A stretch of DNA of 64,000 nt from Microbacterium sorbitolivorans (lineage in GTDB: Bacteria > Actinomycetota > Actinomycetes > Actinomycetales > Microbacteriaceae), in assembly GCF_003327285.1 (NCBI RefSeq), contig NZ_KZ848474.1, positions 186,001-250,000 of the forward strand, read 5' to 3'. Below are positions 26,139 to 34,736 of this stretch, piece by piece. The stretch's first letter is position 1. Every line of letters begins with the position of its first letter. The notes beneath the pieces were generated by a model. That model saw nothing but the letters and a program-made list of their open reading frames with translations. It made no database searches and was not told where the DNA came from. The position numbers were made by a program, and so were the translations under genes.

Positions 26139-27055
26139 CGATTGTGTCCTTCGTCGTTCAGGGGCAGCCGCGGGTCGATGCCCTCGCGCGGCCACGATTC
26201 GCGCGCCCACGCGTGGGCGGGGTCGTCACTGATCAGCCAGGCGCGTTCCGGATCCGGACCCGCCATCACGTTGAGGTAGTAGAGGTCGTATCCGGGCGCC
26301 GCGACGGCGGGCCCGTGATAACCGTAGGGGATCAGCGCGATGTCGCCCGTGCGCACCATCGCGTCGATCTCGATCTCGCCGGCGGGCGAGGAGTAGGCGC
26401 TGAAGAGCCCGAACGGGCTCGCGCCCTCCCCCGCCGCCGCACCGGCGGTCGGGGCCGACTCGAAGTAGTAGATCTCTTCGAGCCGGGTCTCGGATCCGGG
26501 CACGTGCTCGTCGTGCTTGTGCGGCGGGTACGACGACCAGTTCGACGAGGGTGTGATGACCTCGCAGACGATCAGCCGGTCGGCGTCGAGCGTTCCCGGG
26601 GTGCCGAAGTTGTGCACCTCGCGGCTCGAGGCACCGCCGCCGCGCAGCTCGACGGGCGCGGCCGATGCGGGGATGTGCTGCACGGGCTTGTCGGCCGTCG
26701 ACGGCGACGTCGCGACCGCGAAGCGCCCCGCACCCCGGATCCGCGCGCGGGTGCGCGGCGGCAGGTACAGCACGTCGGTCGGGCCGGAGAAGACCGAGGC
26801 GCGCCCGGCGAGGGCGGTCTCGCCTGTGCCTTGCTCGACCGTGCCGTGCGCGACGGTGAAGGATCCGGCGAGCGGGACGATGAGCTGCTCGACGTCGCCC
26901 TCAGGCAGCTCGAGCGACTCGCCGTCCGCGATCTCGGCGACGCGGATTCCGGTGTGTTCCCACCCCGGCGTCCGGTCGTCGACGACGCTCTGCCAGCCGT
27001 CCGCGGCGAGCGCGCCGCGACGGTGGAACCAGGTGGAATCCGCGCCGACCGACAT
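26135..27055 (-). CDS. iolB: 5-Deoxy-glucuronate isomerase
   Basis: A 306-residue double cupin that isomerises 5-deoxyglucuronate to 5-dehydro-2-deoxygluconate. The second cupin carries the metal-binding YPPHKHDEHVPG with its His cluster and Glu near residue 185, then EEIYYFES and LIPYGYHGPAVAAPGYDLYY (split at the Gly). Length is normal. It overlaps the iolA stop by one base and the iolD start by four. Confidence 0.92.
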   Translation of the reverse strand: MSVGADSTWFHRRGALAADGWQSVVDDRTPGWEHTGIRVAEIADGESLELPEGDVEQLIVPLAGSFTVAHGTVEQGTGETALAGRASVFSGPTDVLYLPPRTRARIRGAGRFAVATSPSTADKPVQHIPASAAPVELRGGGASSREVHNFGTPGTLDADRLIVCEVITPSSNWSSYPPHKHDEHVPGSETRLEEIYYFESAPTAGAAAGEGASPFGLFSAYSSPAGEIEIDAMVRTGDIALIPYGYHGPAVAAPGYDLYYLNVMAGPDPERAWLISDDPAHAWARESWPREGIDPRLPLNDEGHNR

Positions 27056-28596
27056 TAGTTGTTCCGGGGGAAGCCGAGGTTGATGCCGCCCTGCTCGGAT
27101 CCGCGGGCCGCGGGGTCGAGCCAGCGCGCCGTGATCGCCTTCTCGCGGGTGAAGAAGTCGAAGCCGTGCACGCCGTAGGCCTTGGCGTCGCCGAAGAGCG
27201 ACTTCTTCCAGCCGCCGAACGAGTGGTAGGCGACGGGCACGGGGATCGGCACGTTGATGCCGACCATGCCGACCTGCACCTCGTGCTGGAAGCGGCGGGC
27301 CGCTCCGCCGTCGTTCGTGAAGATGGCGGTGCCGTTGCCGAACTGGCCCGAGTTGATGAGGGCCAGGCCCTCGTCGTAGCTCGCGACGCGCACGATCGAC
27401 AGCACGGGGCCGAAGATCTCCTCGGTGTAGGCGCGGCTGTCGGTGGGGATGCGGTCGAGCAGCGTCGGTCCGAAGAAGAAGCCGTCCTCGGATCCCTCGA
27501 CGCAGAAGCCGCGGCCGTCGACGACGACGTTGGCGCCGTCGGCCTCGGCGATGTCGACGTACTGCGACACCTTGTCGCGGTGCGCCGCCGAGATCAGCGG
27601 GCCCATGTCGGGCTCGACGCCATCGACGCCCGCGCCGTTACCGACGTGCAGACGGCCGATGCGCTCGCGGATCTTCTCAATGAGTTCGTCGGCCACGGGC
27701 TCGACCGCGAGCAGGACTGAGACGGCCATGCAGCGCTCGCCCGCGGCGCCGAAGCCCGCGTTGATGGCGGCGTCGGCGACGCCGTCGAGGTCGGCGTCGG
27801 GAAGCACGAGCATGTGGTTCTTCGCGCCGCCGAGCGCCTGAACGCGCTTGCCGTGGCGCGAGGCTGACTCGTAGATGTACTGGGCGATCGGCGTCGATCC
27901 GACGAAGCTGATCGACTCGACGACGGGCGACTCGAGCAGACCGTCGACCGCGGCCTTGTCGCCCTGCAACACCGTGAAGGCGCCGTCCGGCAGGCCGGCT
28001 TCCTTCCAGAGCGCGGCGAGCCAGAGGGCCGCCGACGGATCCTTCTCGCTCGGCTTCAGCACGACGGCGTTGCCGGCCGCGATCGCGATCGGGAAGAACC
28101 ACATCGGCACCATCGCCGGGAAGTTGAAGGGGCTGATGATGCCCACGACGCCGAGGGGCTGCTTGAGCGAGTAGACGTCGACGCCCGTCGAGACCGACTC
28201 GGAGTAGGCGCCCTTGATGAGGCTCGGGAAGCCGCACGCGAGCTCGACGACCTCCTGGCCGCGGAGGATCTCGCCGAGGGCGTCGGAGACGACCTTGCCG
28301 TGCTCGGCCGTGATGATCTCGGCGAGCTCGTGCTTGCGCGAGTTCAGCAGCTCGCGGAAGGCGAAGAGTACCGTCTGGCGCTTCGCGGCCGAGTAGCCGG
28401 ACCAGACCTGGAAGCCGCGCTCGGCCGAGGCGATCGCGAGGGCGATCTCGTTCTCGTCTGCGAGAGCGACCTGGGCCGTGACCTCGCCGGTCGCGGGGTT
28501 GAAAACGGGCGACGTGCGGCCGCTCGTCGACGCGTGCTCGGCGCCGTCGATCCAGTGCGGGATCACCGGCTGCGTGGTCTGATCAGCTGCGCTCAT
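27055..28596 (-). CDS. iolA: Methylmalonate-semialdehyde dehydrogenase (CoA-acylating)
   Basis: A 513-residue aldehyde dehydrogenase, slightly longer than the usual 490-500. It has the MmsA pattern ISPFNFPAMVPMWFFPIAIA (20 residues), the catalytic Cys in GERCMAVSVLL near residue 290, and PVPVAYHSFGGWKKS near the C-terminus. In inositol breakdown it converts malonate semialdehyde to acetyl-CoA. Its first 14 bp overlap the preceding aldolase gene. A valine-catabolic role is possible but the operon position favours inositol. Confidence 0.92.
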   Translation of the reverse strand: MSAADQTTQPVIPHWIDGAEHASTSGRTSPVFNPATGEVTAQVALADENEIALAIASAERGFQVWSGYSAAKRQTVLFAFRELLNSRKHELAEIITAEHGKVVSDALGEILRGQEVVELACGFPSLIKGAYSESVSTGVDVYSLKQPLGVVGIISPFNFPAMVPMWFFPIAIAAGNAVVLKPSEKDPSAALWLAALWKEAGLPDGAFTVLQGDKAAVDGLLESPVVESISFVGSTPIAQYIYESASRHGKRVQALGGAKNHMLVLPDADLDGVADAAINAGFGAAGERCMAVSVLLAVEPVADELIEKIRERIGRLHVGNGAGVDGVEPDMGPLISAAHRDKVSQYVDIAEADGANVVVDGRGFCVEGSEDGFFFGPTLLDRIPTDSRAYTEEIFGPVLSIVRVASYDEGLALINSGQFGNGTAIFTNDGGAARRFQHEVQVGMVGINVPIPVPVAYHSFGGWKKSLFGDAKAYGVHGFDFFTREKAITARWLDPAARGSEQGGINLGFPRNN

Positions 28597-29500
28597 GGGG
28601 GTCTCCCTCTTCGTTGCGGATATCTGTGTGAACGAGGCGGGCCGCCGTGTCGACGGCCGATGCGACGTCGCCGTCGCGGGGGTAAAGCAGGGTGCGGCCG
28701 ACCGTGAGGCCGCGCACGCCGGGCAGCGCGAGGGCGGCCTCCCACGACGCGAACGTCACATCCTGGTCTTCGCCATTGTCGCCGCCCAGCAGCAGGGTCG
28801 GCATCGTGGTCGCCGCCATCACGCGCTCCATGTCGGGCACGACGGGCAGCTTCATCCACGAGTAGGCGCTGTTGTCGCCGAGGCCCGAGGCGATCGCGAC
28901 GGACGTGACGACGGCCTCGGTCGAGAGGTCGTTGACGACGCGGCCGTTCACGCGGCTACTCATGAAGGGCTCGAGCATGATCGGCAGCTCGGCGGCCGCG
29001 GCCTCCGAGACCGCGCGGGCGACCTCGGCCATCGTCCGAACCGTCGCCGGGTCGTCGAGGTCGAGGCGGATCAGCACCTTCGCGAAGTCGAGGCCCGCCG
29101 CCGCCATCGCGGGCACGTCGAAGCCCGTGAAGCGGTCGTCCATCTCGAACGTGGATCCGCGCAGGCCGCCGCGGTTCATGGATCCGACGAGCACCTTGTC
29201 GTCGAGTAGCCCCAGCAGGGCGAGGTCGTCGAGGATGTCGGGCGTTCCGAGAACGCCGTCGACGCCGGGGTTCTCGAGCGCGATCGCGAGGCGCTCGAGG
29301 AGGCGGTAGCGGTCGGCCATCGCGTCACCCTCGTCGCCGACGCCCAGGGCGCCGCGCGCGGGGTGATCCGCGGCCACGATGAAGAGGCGACCGTCGTCGC
29401 GCACGAGCGGCCGGCGGATCCGGTTCTCGTACGCCTCGCGGACGGCCTCCGGCCGCTCCGCGCGCAGCCGGCGAAGCTCGTCGAAGTCGAGCGTCGTCAT
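28583..29500 (-). CDS. DeoC/LacD-like aldolase (Cgl0158 type), probable deoxyketogluconate-phosphate aldolase
   Basis: A 305-residue beta/alpha-barrel protein resembling the Cgl0158 family of actinobacterial inositol clusters. Notable segments are FIVAADHPARGALG near residue 35, VLVGSMNRGGL, KVLIRLDL with the putative Schiff-base Lys near 145, and LPIMLEPFMSS. It would take the place of IolJ, splitting 6-phospho-5-dehydro-2-deoxygluconate into DHAP and malonate semialdehyde; that role is inferred from position. The ATG at 29500 follows iolC by one base. Confidence 0.8.
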   Translation of the reverse strand: MTTLDFDELRRLRAERPEAVREAYENRIRRPLVRDDGRLFIVAADHPARGALGVGDEGDAMADRYRLLERLAIALENPGVDGVLGTPDILDDLALLGLLDDKVLVGSMNRGGLRGSTFEMDDRFTGFDVPAMAAAGLDFAKVLIRLDLDDPATVRTMAEVARAVSEAAAAELPIMLEPFMSSRVNGRVVNDLSTEAVVTSVAIASGLGDNSAYSWMKLPVVPDMERVMAATTMPTLLLGGDNGEDQDVTFASWEAALALPGVRGLTVGRTLLYPRDGDVASAVDTAARLVHTDIRNEEGDPHERS

Positions 29501-29501
29501 C

Positions 29502-30455
29502 TCACACGTCCAATCCGAGGGCTCGGTCGACCTCGACGCTCGTCGGCATCGCGGTCGAGCACTCGCGGCGCGACGCGACGATCGCGCCGGCGGCGTTCGC
29601 GAACGAGATGGTGCGTTCGATGCCCCAGCCCGACAGGATCCCATGGCACAGCGCGCCGCCAAAGGCGTCGCCAGCGCCGAGGCCGTTGACGACGTCGACT
29701 TCAATGGGCGCGACCTCAATCTCCTCGTCGCGGGTCTTTGCGAGCACGCCCTTCGGGCCCTGCTTCACGATCGCGAGCTCGACGCCGCGCTCGAGCAGGG
29801 CGTCGGCGGCACGGTGCGGGTCGGTCTCGCCGACCGCGACCTCGCACTCCTCGCGGTTACCGACCACGACCGTGACCTGCTCGAGGATCGGCGCGACCTG
29901 GGCAGAGGCGGCCTCCGCCGACTCCCAGAACATGGGGCGGTAGTCGAGGTCGAGCACCGTGTGCGCGCGGCGGGCGCGGGCCTCGAGGGCCACGTGGTGC
30001 GCCGAGCGGCTCGGATCCTGGCTGAGGCCCGTGACGGTGAGCCAGAGCAGGTCGGCCCCGCGCACCGCGTCGAGGTCGAGCTGCGCCGCATCGATGTTCA
30101 TGTCGGGGGCCTTGGGCTCGCGGTAGAAGTAGAGCGGGAAGTCGTCGGGCGGGAAGATCTCGCAGAACGTGATGGGCGTCTTGAGCGTCGGGTCGGTCGC
30201 CACTCCCCCGGTCGAGACGCCGAGGCGCTCGAGCTCGCGCAGCAGGTAGCGGCCGAACGGGTCGTTACCTACGCGCGAGACGAGGCCCGCGCTGTGACCG
30301 TGCCGTGCCGCAGCGACCGTCACGTTGGCGGCGCTGCCGCCGAGGTATTTGCCGAACGTCGAGACGTCTTCGAGCCCAACACCGTCTTGGAGCGGATAGA
30401 GGTCAACGCCCAGTCGACCTAGGGCGAGCACCTCAGGAGTCGAGCTCTTCATCAT
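29502..30455 (-). CDS. iolC: 5-Dehydro-2-deoxygluconokinase
   Basis: A 317-residue PfkB/ribokinase-type kinase. It has the N-terminal GRLGVDLYPLQDGVGLEDV and GKYLGGSAANVTVAAARHGH substrate motifs and the C-terminal anion-hole motif NGLGAGDAFGGAL with its catalytic Asp. It phosphorylates 5-dehydro-2-deoxygluconate at C6. Two ATG codons in a row (30455, 30452) are candidates; AGGA is better spaced for the second. It is the promoter-proximal gene of the iol operon and divergent from the GntR regulator. Confidence 0.92.
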   Translation of the reverse strand: MMKSSTPEVLALGRLGVDLYPLQDGVGLEDVSTFGKYLGGSAANVTVAAARHGHSAGLVSRVGNDPFGRYLLRELERLGVSTGGVATDPTLKTPITFCEIFPPDDFPLYFYREPKAPDMNIDAAQLDLDAVRGADLLWLTVTGLSQDPSRSAHHVALEARARRAHTVLDLDYRPMFWESAEAASAQVAPILEQVTVVVGNREECEVAVGETDPHRAADALLERGVELAIVKQGPKGVLAKTRDEEIEVAPIEVDVVNGLGAGDAFGGALCHGILSGWGIERTISFANAAGAIVASRRECSTAMPTSVEVDRALGLDV

Positions 30456-30521
30456 GTCCTAACAATAACACATACGGATGTTTTGCTCTGGTTTTCAAGA
30501 AGGCTCTGTAACATTGGCGCC

Positions 30522-30534
30522 ACACAGACTGTGT
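30522..30534. promoter_or_regulatory. Palindrome overlapping the gntR promoter in the iol divergent region
   Basis: ACACAG-A-CTGTGT is an exact 13-bp palindrome that touches a -10-like TATAAG (30534-30539), 18 bp before the gntR start. A GntR-type regulator often binds such a site to repress itself. A weaker palindrome ACAT-ACGG-ATGT lies at 30470-30481 nearer iolC. Between them the 96-bp gap must hold both promoters. Confidence 0.5.
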
Positions 30535-30551
30535 ATAAGAATCGGGGGATC

Positions 30552-31316
30552 ATGGCCGGAGACGAGACCTACTGGCCGGCGGAGCTCTTCGCCGACCTCG
30601 AGCGCACCGGACCCGTCCCGCTGTACTACCAGGTATCGACCAGGCTCGAGCGCGCGATCAAGGCCGGGACGATCCCCGCCGGTGCGCGCCTCGAGAACGA
30701 GATCGCGATCGCCCAGAAGCTCGGCCTCTCGCGCCCGACGATCCGGCGCGCGATCCAGGAGCTCGTCGACAAGGGCCTGCTTGTGCGGCGCCGCGGCATC
30801 GGCACCCAGGTGGTGCAGGGCCAGGTCGTGACCCGCCAGGTCGAGCTCACGAGCCTCTACGACGACCTCGCGAACACCCACCACACGCCGAGCACCCGCG
30901 TGCTCACCCACGAGATCGTGCCGGCGAGCGACGAGGTCGCCGCGCACCTTGGCGTCGCGGCCGGATCCGACGTCGTCTACCTGCGCCGCCAGCGCTCGAC
31001 CGACGGCACCCCCGTGGCGGTGCTCGAAAACTTCCTCCCCGGCGAGTTCGCCGACATCACCGTCGAGCAGCTCGAGACCCAGGGCCTCTACCAGGTGCTC
31101 CGCACGCGAGGCGTGACGATCCGCGTCGCCAAGCAGAAGATCGGCGCGCGCAGCGCCGAGAACGACGAGAGCACCCTGCTCGAGATCGACGAGGGCGGCC
31201 CCGTGCTTACGGTCGAGCGCACCGCGTTCGACGACTCGGGCCGCGCGTTCGAGTTCGGCGTGCACTGCTACCGTCCCGACATGTACAGCTTCGAGACGAC
31301 GCTCGTCGCGAAGTAG
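30552..31316 (+). CDS. GntR family regulator (HutC/UTRA type), probable iol regulator
   Basis: A 254-residue regulator with an N-terminal winged helix (PLYYQVSTRLERAIKAG, then LGLSRPTIRRAIQELVDKGL near residues 55-75) and a C-terminal UTRA ligand domain (VVYLRRQRSTDGTPVAVLEN). GGGGGATC precedes the ATG at 30552. Divergent orientation to iolC and sole regulator status in the cluster make control of inositol genes likely; the effector is inferred to be an inositol intermediate. Confidence 0.88.
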   Translation: MAGDETYWPAELFADLERTGPVPLYYQVSTRLERAIKAGTIPAGARLENEIAIAQKLGLSRPTIRRAIQELVDKGLLVRRRGIGTQVVQGQVVTRQVELTSLYDDLANTHHTPSTRVLTHEIVPASDEVAAHLGVAAGSDVVYLRRQRSTDGTPVAVLENFLPGEFADITVEQLETQGLYQVLRTRGVTIRVAKQKIGARSAENDESTLLEIDEGGPVLTVERTAFDDSGRAFEFGVHCYRPDMYSFETTLVAK

Positions 31317-31321
31317 GGCGC

Positions 31322-31831
31322 TCAGTCGGCCAGCGGCCCGAGCCTGCGCGGCCCCGCGCCCTCCTGCCCGAGCGCGTCGTCGGGGTTCAACAGCCGGCAG
31401 GCCTTCATCGACAGGCAGCCGCACCCGATGCAGCCGACGAGCTCGTGCTCGAGCCGCTCGATCGCCTGACGGCGCGCCTCGAGCTCTTTCTTCCACTGCC
31501 GCGACGCACGCTGCCAATCCTCGTGCGTCGGCGTCGTGTCGAGCGGCACCGACGCGAACGCCTCCTGCACGTCGGCGAGCGGGATCCCCACGCGCTTCGC
31601 GACGATCACGAGCGAGACGCGGCGCAACATGTGGCGCGGATAGCGCCGCTGATTGCCGCTCGTGCGCACCGAGGCGATGAGCCCCATCTCCTCGTAGAAC
31701 CGCAGGGCGGATGCCGCGACGCCGGTGCGGCGGCTCATCTCGCCGACCGGCGGCGGCGCCCCCGAGGGCGAGCTGGCCGCGGCCCTCGATGACGCGTTCG
31801 GCTCGTTCGACAAGCTCAAGGCGCACTTCAC
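31322..31831 (-). CDS. soxR: SoxR-type redox-sensing MerR regulator with altered N-terminus
   Basis: A MerR-family protein with the SoxR [2Fe-2S] cysteine cluster [12 protein letters not shown] near residues 133-144 and the [23 protein letters not shown] (20 residues). It would sense superoxide or redox-cycling compounds. The first 30 or so residues are not SoxR-like: they are read antisense through a superoxide dismutase relic, and no normal start codon exists at the usual place. The GTG at 31831 is the only start giving a complete HTH. The gene may still be functional with an acquired leader, or may be inactive. It ends just after the convergent gntR gene. Confidence 0.75.
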   Translation of the reverse strand: MKCALSLSNEPNASSRAAASSPSGAPPPVGEMSRRTGVAASALRFYEEMGLIASVRTSGNQRRYPRHMLRRVSLVIVAKRVGIPLADVQEAFASVPLDTTPTHEDWQRASRQWKKELEARRQAIERLEHELVGCIGCGCLSMKACRLLNPDDALGQEGAGPRRLGPLAD

Positions 31832-31886
31832 CGCAACGGCGCTCGGCGTGCAGGGATCCGGCTGGGCCGTGCTCGCCTGGGGCTGA
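31740..31886 (+). pseudogene. Internal fragment of a superoxide dismutase (SodA-like)
   Basis: Forty-eight codons in one plus-strand frame read as the middle of an Fe/Mn superoxide dismutase: [16 protein letters not shown], then [14 protein letters not shown], then [13 protein letters not shown], ending in TGA. The N-terminal metal-binding half and the C-terminal half are both missing. The fragment abuts the 5' end of soxR head-on, so a deletion joined the two genes. It is too short to fold as an enzyme. Confidence 0.82.
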
Positions 31887-31909
31887 TTAAGCCGTAAGCT
31901 CCGCGACTC

Positions 31910-31947
31910 GACTAGGCGGGCGCCACGACGTCGGCGCCCGCCTAGTC
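31910..31947. terminator. Terminator hairpin after the TetR gene
   Basis: Perfect 15-bp arms (GACTAGGCGGGCGCC and complement) around eight bases. It includes the tetR stop codon and lies between the sod relic and tetR, so it can end transcription from the TetR side. Confidence 0.7.
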
Positions 31948-32550
31948 GCCCTGGTGACGCGCCCTGTGGAGGAGCGCATCCATTCCAAACTCGAGCCGGG
32001 CCTCGGCGTCGTCGCCGAGGAAGAGGTCTCGCACGGTCTCCAGCGCGGGGAACGAGTGCGCCTCGAGCTCCTGCTCGAAGCGCTGGGCGCCGTCATCGGG
32101 GAGCGTCTGCTCTTCGTGCACGAGCCCCACGACGAAGTAATTCAGGCCCCAGAACGTCGTGACCGCGAGCTCGGCGTCGACGCCTGCATCGAGGAGCGCC
32201 GCGATGACCGCATTTCCGAGCCTCAGCGTATTCGTCTCGGAAACCCGCGTGCCCGAGACGAGGTGCGCACCGTCGCGGTGGTCGAGGAGCACGCGGCGGT
32301 AGCGGCGAAAGATCGCCTTGATCCGCTCGATCGGATCCGCCGGCAGGTCGTCGAAGGAGAGCTCGCCGAGGATCGCGTCGGCCATCAGATCGAGCAGCCG
32401 AGCCTTGCTGCCCACCTGCAGCGACACCGAATTGAGGTGCACGCCGAGGCGACGCGCGACGCCGCGCAGGGTGACAGCGTCGACACCGTCACCATCGAGC
32501 AACGTCATCGCCTCGCGGACGACGTCTCGGCGGGAAATTCTGTCAGCCAC
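31942..32550 (-). CDS. TetR family transcriptional regulator of the adjacent metal exporter
   Basis: A 202-residue TetR-type repressor. The HTH lies at residues ~25-45 (VTLRGVARRLGVHLNSVSLQ), and the C-terminal domain resembles TetR_C. It is divergent from a CDF exporter, with two identical 15-bp palindromes in the 72-bp gap, a classic autorepression and neighbour-repression layout. A third close match to the palindrome lies in front of copA. The inducer is unknown; a metal or a drug is possible. Confidence 0.87.
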   Translation of the reverse strand: MADRISRRDVVREAMTLLDGDGVDAVTLRGVARRLGVHLNSVSLQVGSKARLLDLMADAILGELSFDDLPADPIERIKAIFRRYRRVLLDHRDGAHLVSGTRVSETNTLRLGNAVIAALLDAGVDAELAVTTFWGLNYFVVGLVHEEQTLPDDGAQRFEQELEAHSFPALETVRDLFLGDDAEARLEFGMDALLHRARHQGD

Positions 32551-32570
32551 GGGCTTCTTCTCTCGCGCTA

Positions 32571-32613
32571 TTGGTCACTGACCAAGAGTGTAGTACGGTT
32601 GGTCACTGACCAA
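32571..32613. promoter_or_regulatory. Twin TetR operators between tetR and the CDF gene
   Basis: TTGGTCACTGACCAA, a perfect 15-bp palindrome, occurs at 32571-32585 and again at 32599-32613, a centre spacing of 28 bp. They fill the gap between the divergent genes, and the second ends ten bases before the CDF start codon, so bound repressor would block both promoters. Confidence 0.85.
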
Positions 32614-32622
32614 GGAGGATCC

Positions 32623-33564
32623 ATGGGAGTGGGACACAACCACGGGCCGTCGGCGGCCGCGGCCGGGGCACCCGGCGATCACCGGGCGCGGCTGTGGATC
32701 ACGTTCGGCCTCACCGCGACGATCGTCGTGGCGCAGGCGATCGGCTCCGTCATCACGGGCAGCCTCGCGCTGCTGACCGACACCGCCCACGCGATTGCCG
32801 ACGCGTCAGGGCTGCTCGTCGCCCTCATCGCGGCGACGCTCATGCTCCGGCCCGCGAACCCGAAGCGCACGTGGGGCTTCCGCCGCATCGAGGTCATCGC
32901 CGCGCTCGGCCAGGCGACGCTCCTACTGGGCGTGGGAACCTACGCCGCGGTCGAGGCCGTGCGCCGCCTCTTCGCTCCGCCGGAGGTCGCGGCGAGCGAG
33001 TTGCTCGTCTTCGGCATCATCGGCCTCGCCGCGAACGTCGTCGCGATCGCCATCCTCTCGTCGAGCCGCGGCGCGAACTTCAATATGCGCGCCGCCTTCC
33101 TCGAGGTCATCAACGACGCGCTCGGTTCGCTCGGCGTCATCGCGGCGGCGATCGTCATCTCGACGACAGGCTTCCAGCAGGCCGACGCCATCGCGGGCCT
33201 GCTCATCGCCGCCCTCATCGTGCCGCGCGCGTTCATCCTGCTGCGCGACACCACGCGCGTGCTCATGGAGTTCACCCCGGCGGGGCTCGACCTCGACGAC
33301 GTGCGCCAGCACATCCTCGACCTCGAGCATGTGACCGACGTACACGACCTGCACGCGTCAACAGTGGCGACGGGGCTCCCCACCCTTACCGCGCACATCG
33401 TCGTCAAGGACGAGTGCTTCACCGATGGCCACGCCGCCGACGTCCTACACGAGGTGCGCGAGTGTGTCGCCGAGCACTTCCCCGTGTCAATCCACCACTC
33501 GACCTTCCAGGTCGAGACGGCCCATCTCACCGAGGATGAGCCCGCGGCCGTGCGCCACGAATAA
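32623..33564 (+). CDS. Cation diffusion facilitator (CDF) metal exporter
   Basis: A 313-residue inner-membrane transporter with six hydrophobic segments and a C-terminal cytoplasmic domain. The transport-site signature is visible in segment 2 (LLTDTAHAIADASGLL, His and Asp ligands near residues 50-55) and segment 5 (FLEVINDALGSLGV). The N-terminus has a short GHNHG metal motif. It exports divalent metals such as zinc or cobalt by proton exchange; the exact metal cannot be read here. AAGGAGG precedes the ATG at 32623. Confidence 0.9.
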   Translation: MGVGHNHGPSAAAAGAPGDHRARLWITFGLTATIVVAQAIGSVITGSLALLTDTAHAIADASGLLVALIAATLMLRPANPKRTWGFRRIEVIAALGQATLLLGVGTYAAVEAVRRLFAPPEVAASELLVFGIIGLAANVVAIAILSSSRGANFNMRAAFLEVINDALGSLGVIAAAIVISTTGFQQADAIAGLLIAALIVPRAFILLRDTTRVLMEFTPAGLDLDDVRQHILDLEHVTDVHDLHASTVATGLPTLTAHIVVKDECFTDGHAADVLHEVRECVAEHFPVSIHHSTFQVETAHLTEDEPAAVRHE

Positions 33565-33570
33565 CGTGCA

Positions 33571-33585
33571 TACCCTGCAGGGGTA
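33571..33585. promoter_or_regulatory. CsoR-type copper operator before the DUF6153-like gene
   Basis: TACCC-TGCAG-GGGTA has the TACCC...GGGTA symmetry of actinobacterial CsoR boxes and lies 27 bp before the start at 33612. A second box of the same form is at 40295. A csoR gene is present at 34737. Confidence 0.65.
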
Positions 33586-33611
33586 AGGTATTTGCGGGTA
33601 GGCTGGGGACG

Positions 33612-34031
33612 ATGATGGGCCTACCAACACTGCGAGAGCGGCTTCCGCGCATGGCGCGGTGGCCGCTCGCGGTGTTTTTCGCCGCCGCACTCATCGTCGG
33701 CCTCATGGGAATGCACACGCTGGCTTCGCCTCCAGTTCATCCCGAGTCCGCGGCATCGGCCACCATCGCGGGGCATCACAGTGAGCAGGCACCGGCGGCG
33801 CAAGCGACGGACGACTCGTGCACGTCGTGTACTCCGGGCGCCGACCATCACACGATCATGACGATGTGTGCGCTGGCACTCCTCCTCACCGCGCTCGTCT
33901 TCTTGGCGCCGGGCTTCGCCTATCGGGTGCCGCGAGCAACCGTCGGCGCGTGGCTTCTCGCCCCGTTCGCCGTGCGCACCGCGCCCCGCAGGCCCCCATC
34001 GCTCGAGGAACTCTCCATCAGTCGAACGTGA
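33612..34031 (+). CDS. Small membrane protein of the copper cluster (DUF6153-like)
   Basis: A 139-residue protein with one N-terminal membrane segment (WPLAVFFAAALIVGLMGMH), a His- and Cys-containing loop (GHHSEQ, CTSCTPGADHH) and a second membrane segment (MTMCALALLLTALVFLAPGF). It resembles the DUF6153 family found beside DUF305 genes in actinobacteria; function unknown. Exposed His/Cys residues and a CsoR-type operator upstream suggest copper binding at the cell surface (inference). It is followed by the DUF305 gene 82 bp later. Confidence 0.65.
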   Translation: MMGLPTLRERLPRMARWPLAVFFAAALIVGLMGMHTLASPPVHPESAASATIAGHHSEQAPAAQATDDSCTSCTPGADHHTIMTMCALALLLTALVFLAPGFAYRVPRATVGAWLLAPFAVRTAPRRPPSLEELSISRT

Positions 34032-34113
34032 GCTCACCGACCCCGCTCCTCGCGGGGGTATTGGCAATGCCCTACGGGGCGTCTACTCACACCACTAGAA
34101 AGACTGATGCACA

Positions 34114-34704
34114 ATGAAGAACTCGTTCCGCGCAACCGCGCTCGTCGCGATCCCGCTGGCCGCCACACTGCTCCTCGCTGGCTGCAGCGACGCCGAAGGA
34201 TCGACGCCTGAGTCGAGCCAGAACATCAGCGCGCCGGCGGCCGACTTCAACGCCGCCGACTCGATGTTCGCGACGATGATGATCCCGCACCACGCCCAGG
34301 CCGTCGAGATGAGCGACATGGTCATCACGAAGGAGGGCGTCGACCAGCGCGTGCTCGATCTCGCGCAGCAGATCAAGGATGCCCAGCAGCCGGAGATCGA
34401 CATGATGCAGGGCTGGCTCGACGACTGGGGCGTCGCCTCCGACGACTCGGGAATGGCCGGCATGGATCACGGCAGCGGCATGATGTCGGACGACGACATG
34501 TCGGCGCTGGAGGATGCGTCGGCGGCCGAGGCCTCCCGAATGTTCCTCACGCAGATGATCGAGCACCACACCGGGGCGATCGACATGGCCGAGACCGAGC
34601 TGGCCGACGGCCAGAACGCCGAGGCGAAGGAGCTCGCTCAGGCGGTCGTCGACACGCAGTCAGCGGAGATCACCGTCATGGAAGACCTGCTGGGCCAGCT
34701 GTAA
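34114..34704 (+). CDS. DUF305 lipoprotein, probable extracytoplasmic copper-binding protein
   Basis: A 196-residue lipoprotein with lipobox LLAGC at residues 20-24 followed by an acidic linker. Two four-helix-type halves carry the DUF305 hallmarks MMIPHHAQAVEMSDM and MIEHHTGAIDMAETEL, with a Met/His-rich connector (GMAGMDHGSGMMSD). Related proteins bind copper outside the membrane. It probably buffers copper in the envelope together with the upstream membrane protein, with which it forms a plus-strand pair convergent with csoR. Confidence 0.85.
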   Translation: MKNSFRATALVAIPLAATLLLAGCSDAEGSTPESSQNISAPAADFNAADSMFATMMIPHHAQAVEMSDMVITKEGVDQRVLDLAQQIKDAQQPEIDMMQGWLDDWGVASDDSGMAGMDHGSGMMSDDDMSALEDASAAEASRMFLTQMIEHHTGAIDMAETELADGQNAEAKELAQAVVDTQSAEITVMEDLLGQL

Positions 34705-34736
34705 CCGCCCGCGGCGGATCGCCCGCCCGCTCCTCG

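Noticed and set aside
30495..31826. A 443-codon minus-strand frame over the GntR gene
   Set aside because: Low-complexity shadow; the plus strand has a complete GntR protein with a good start.
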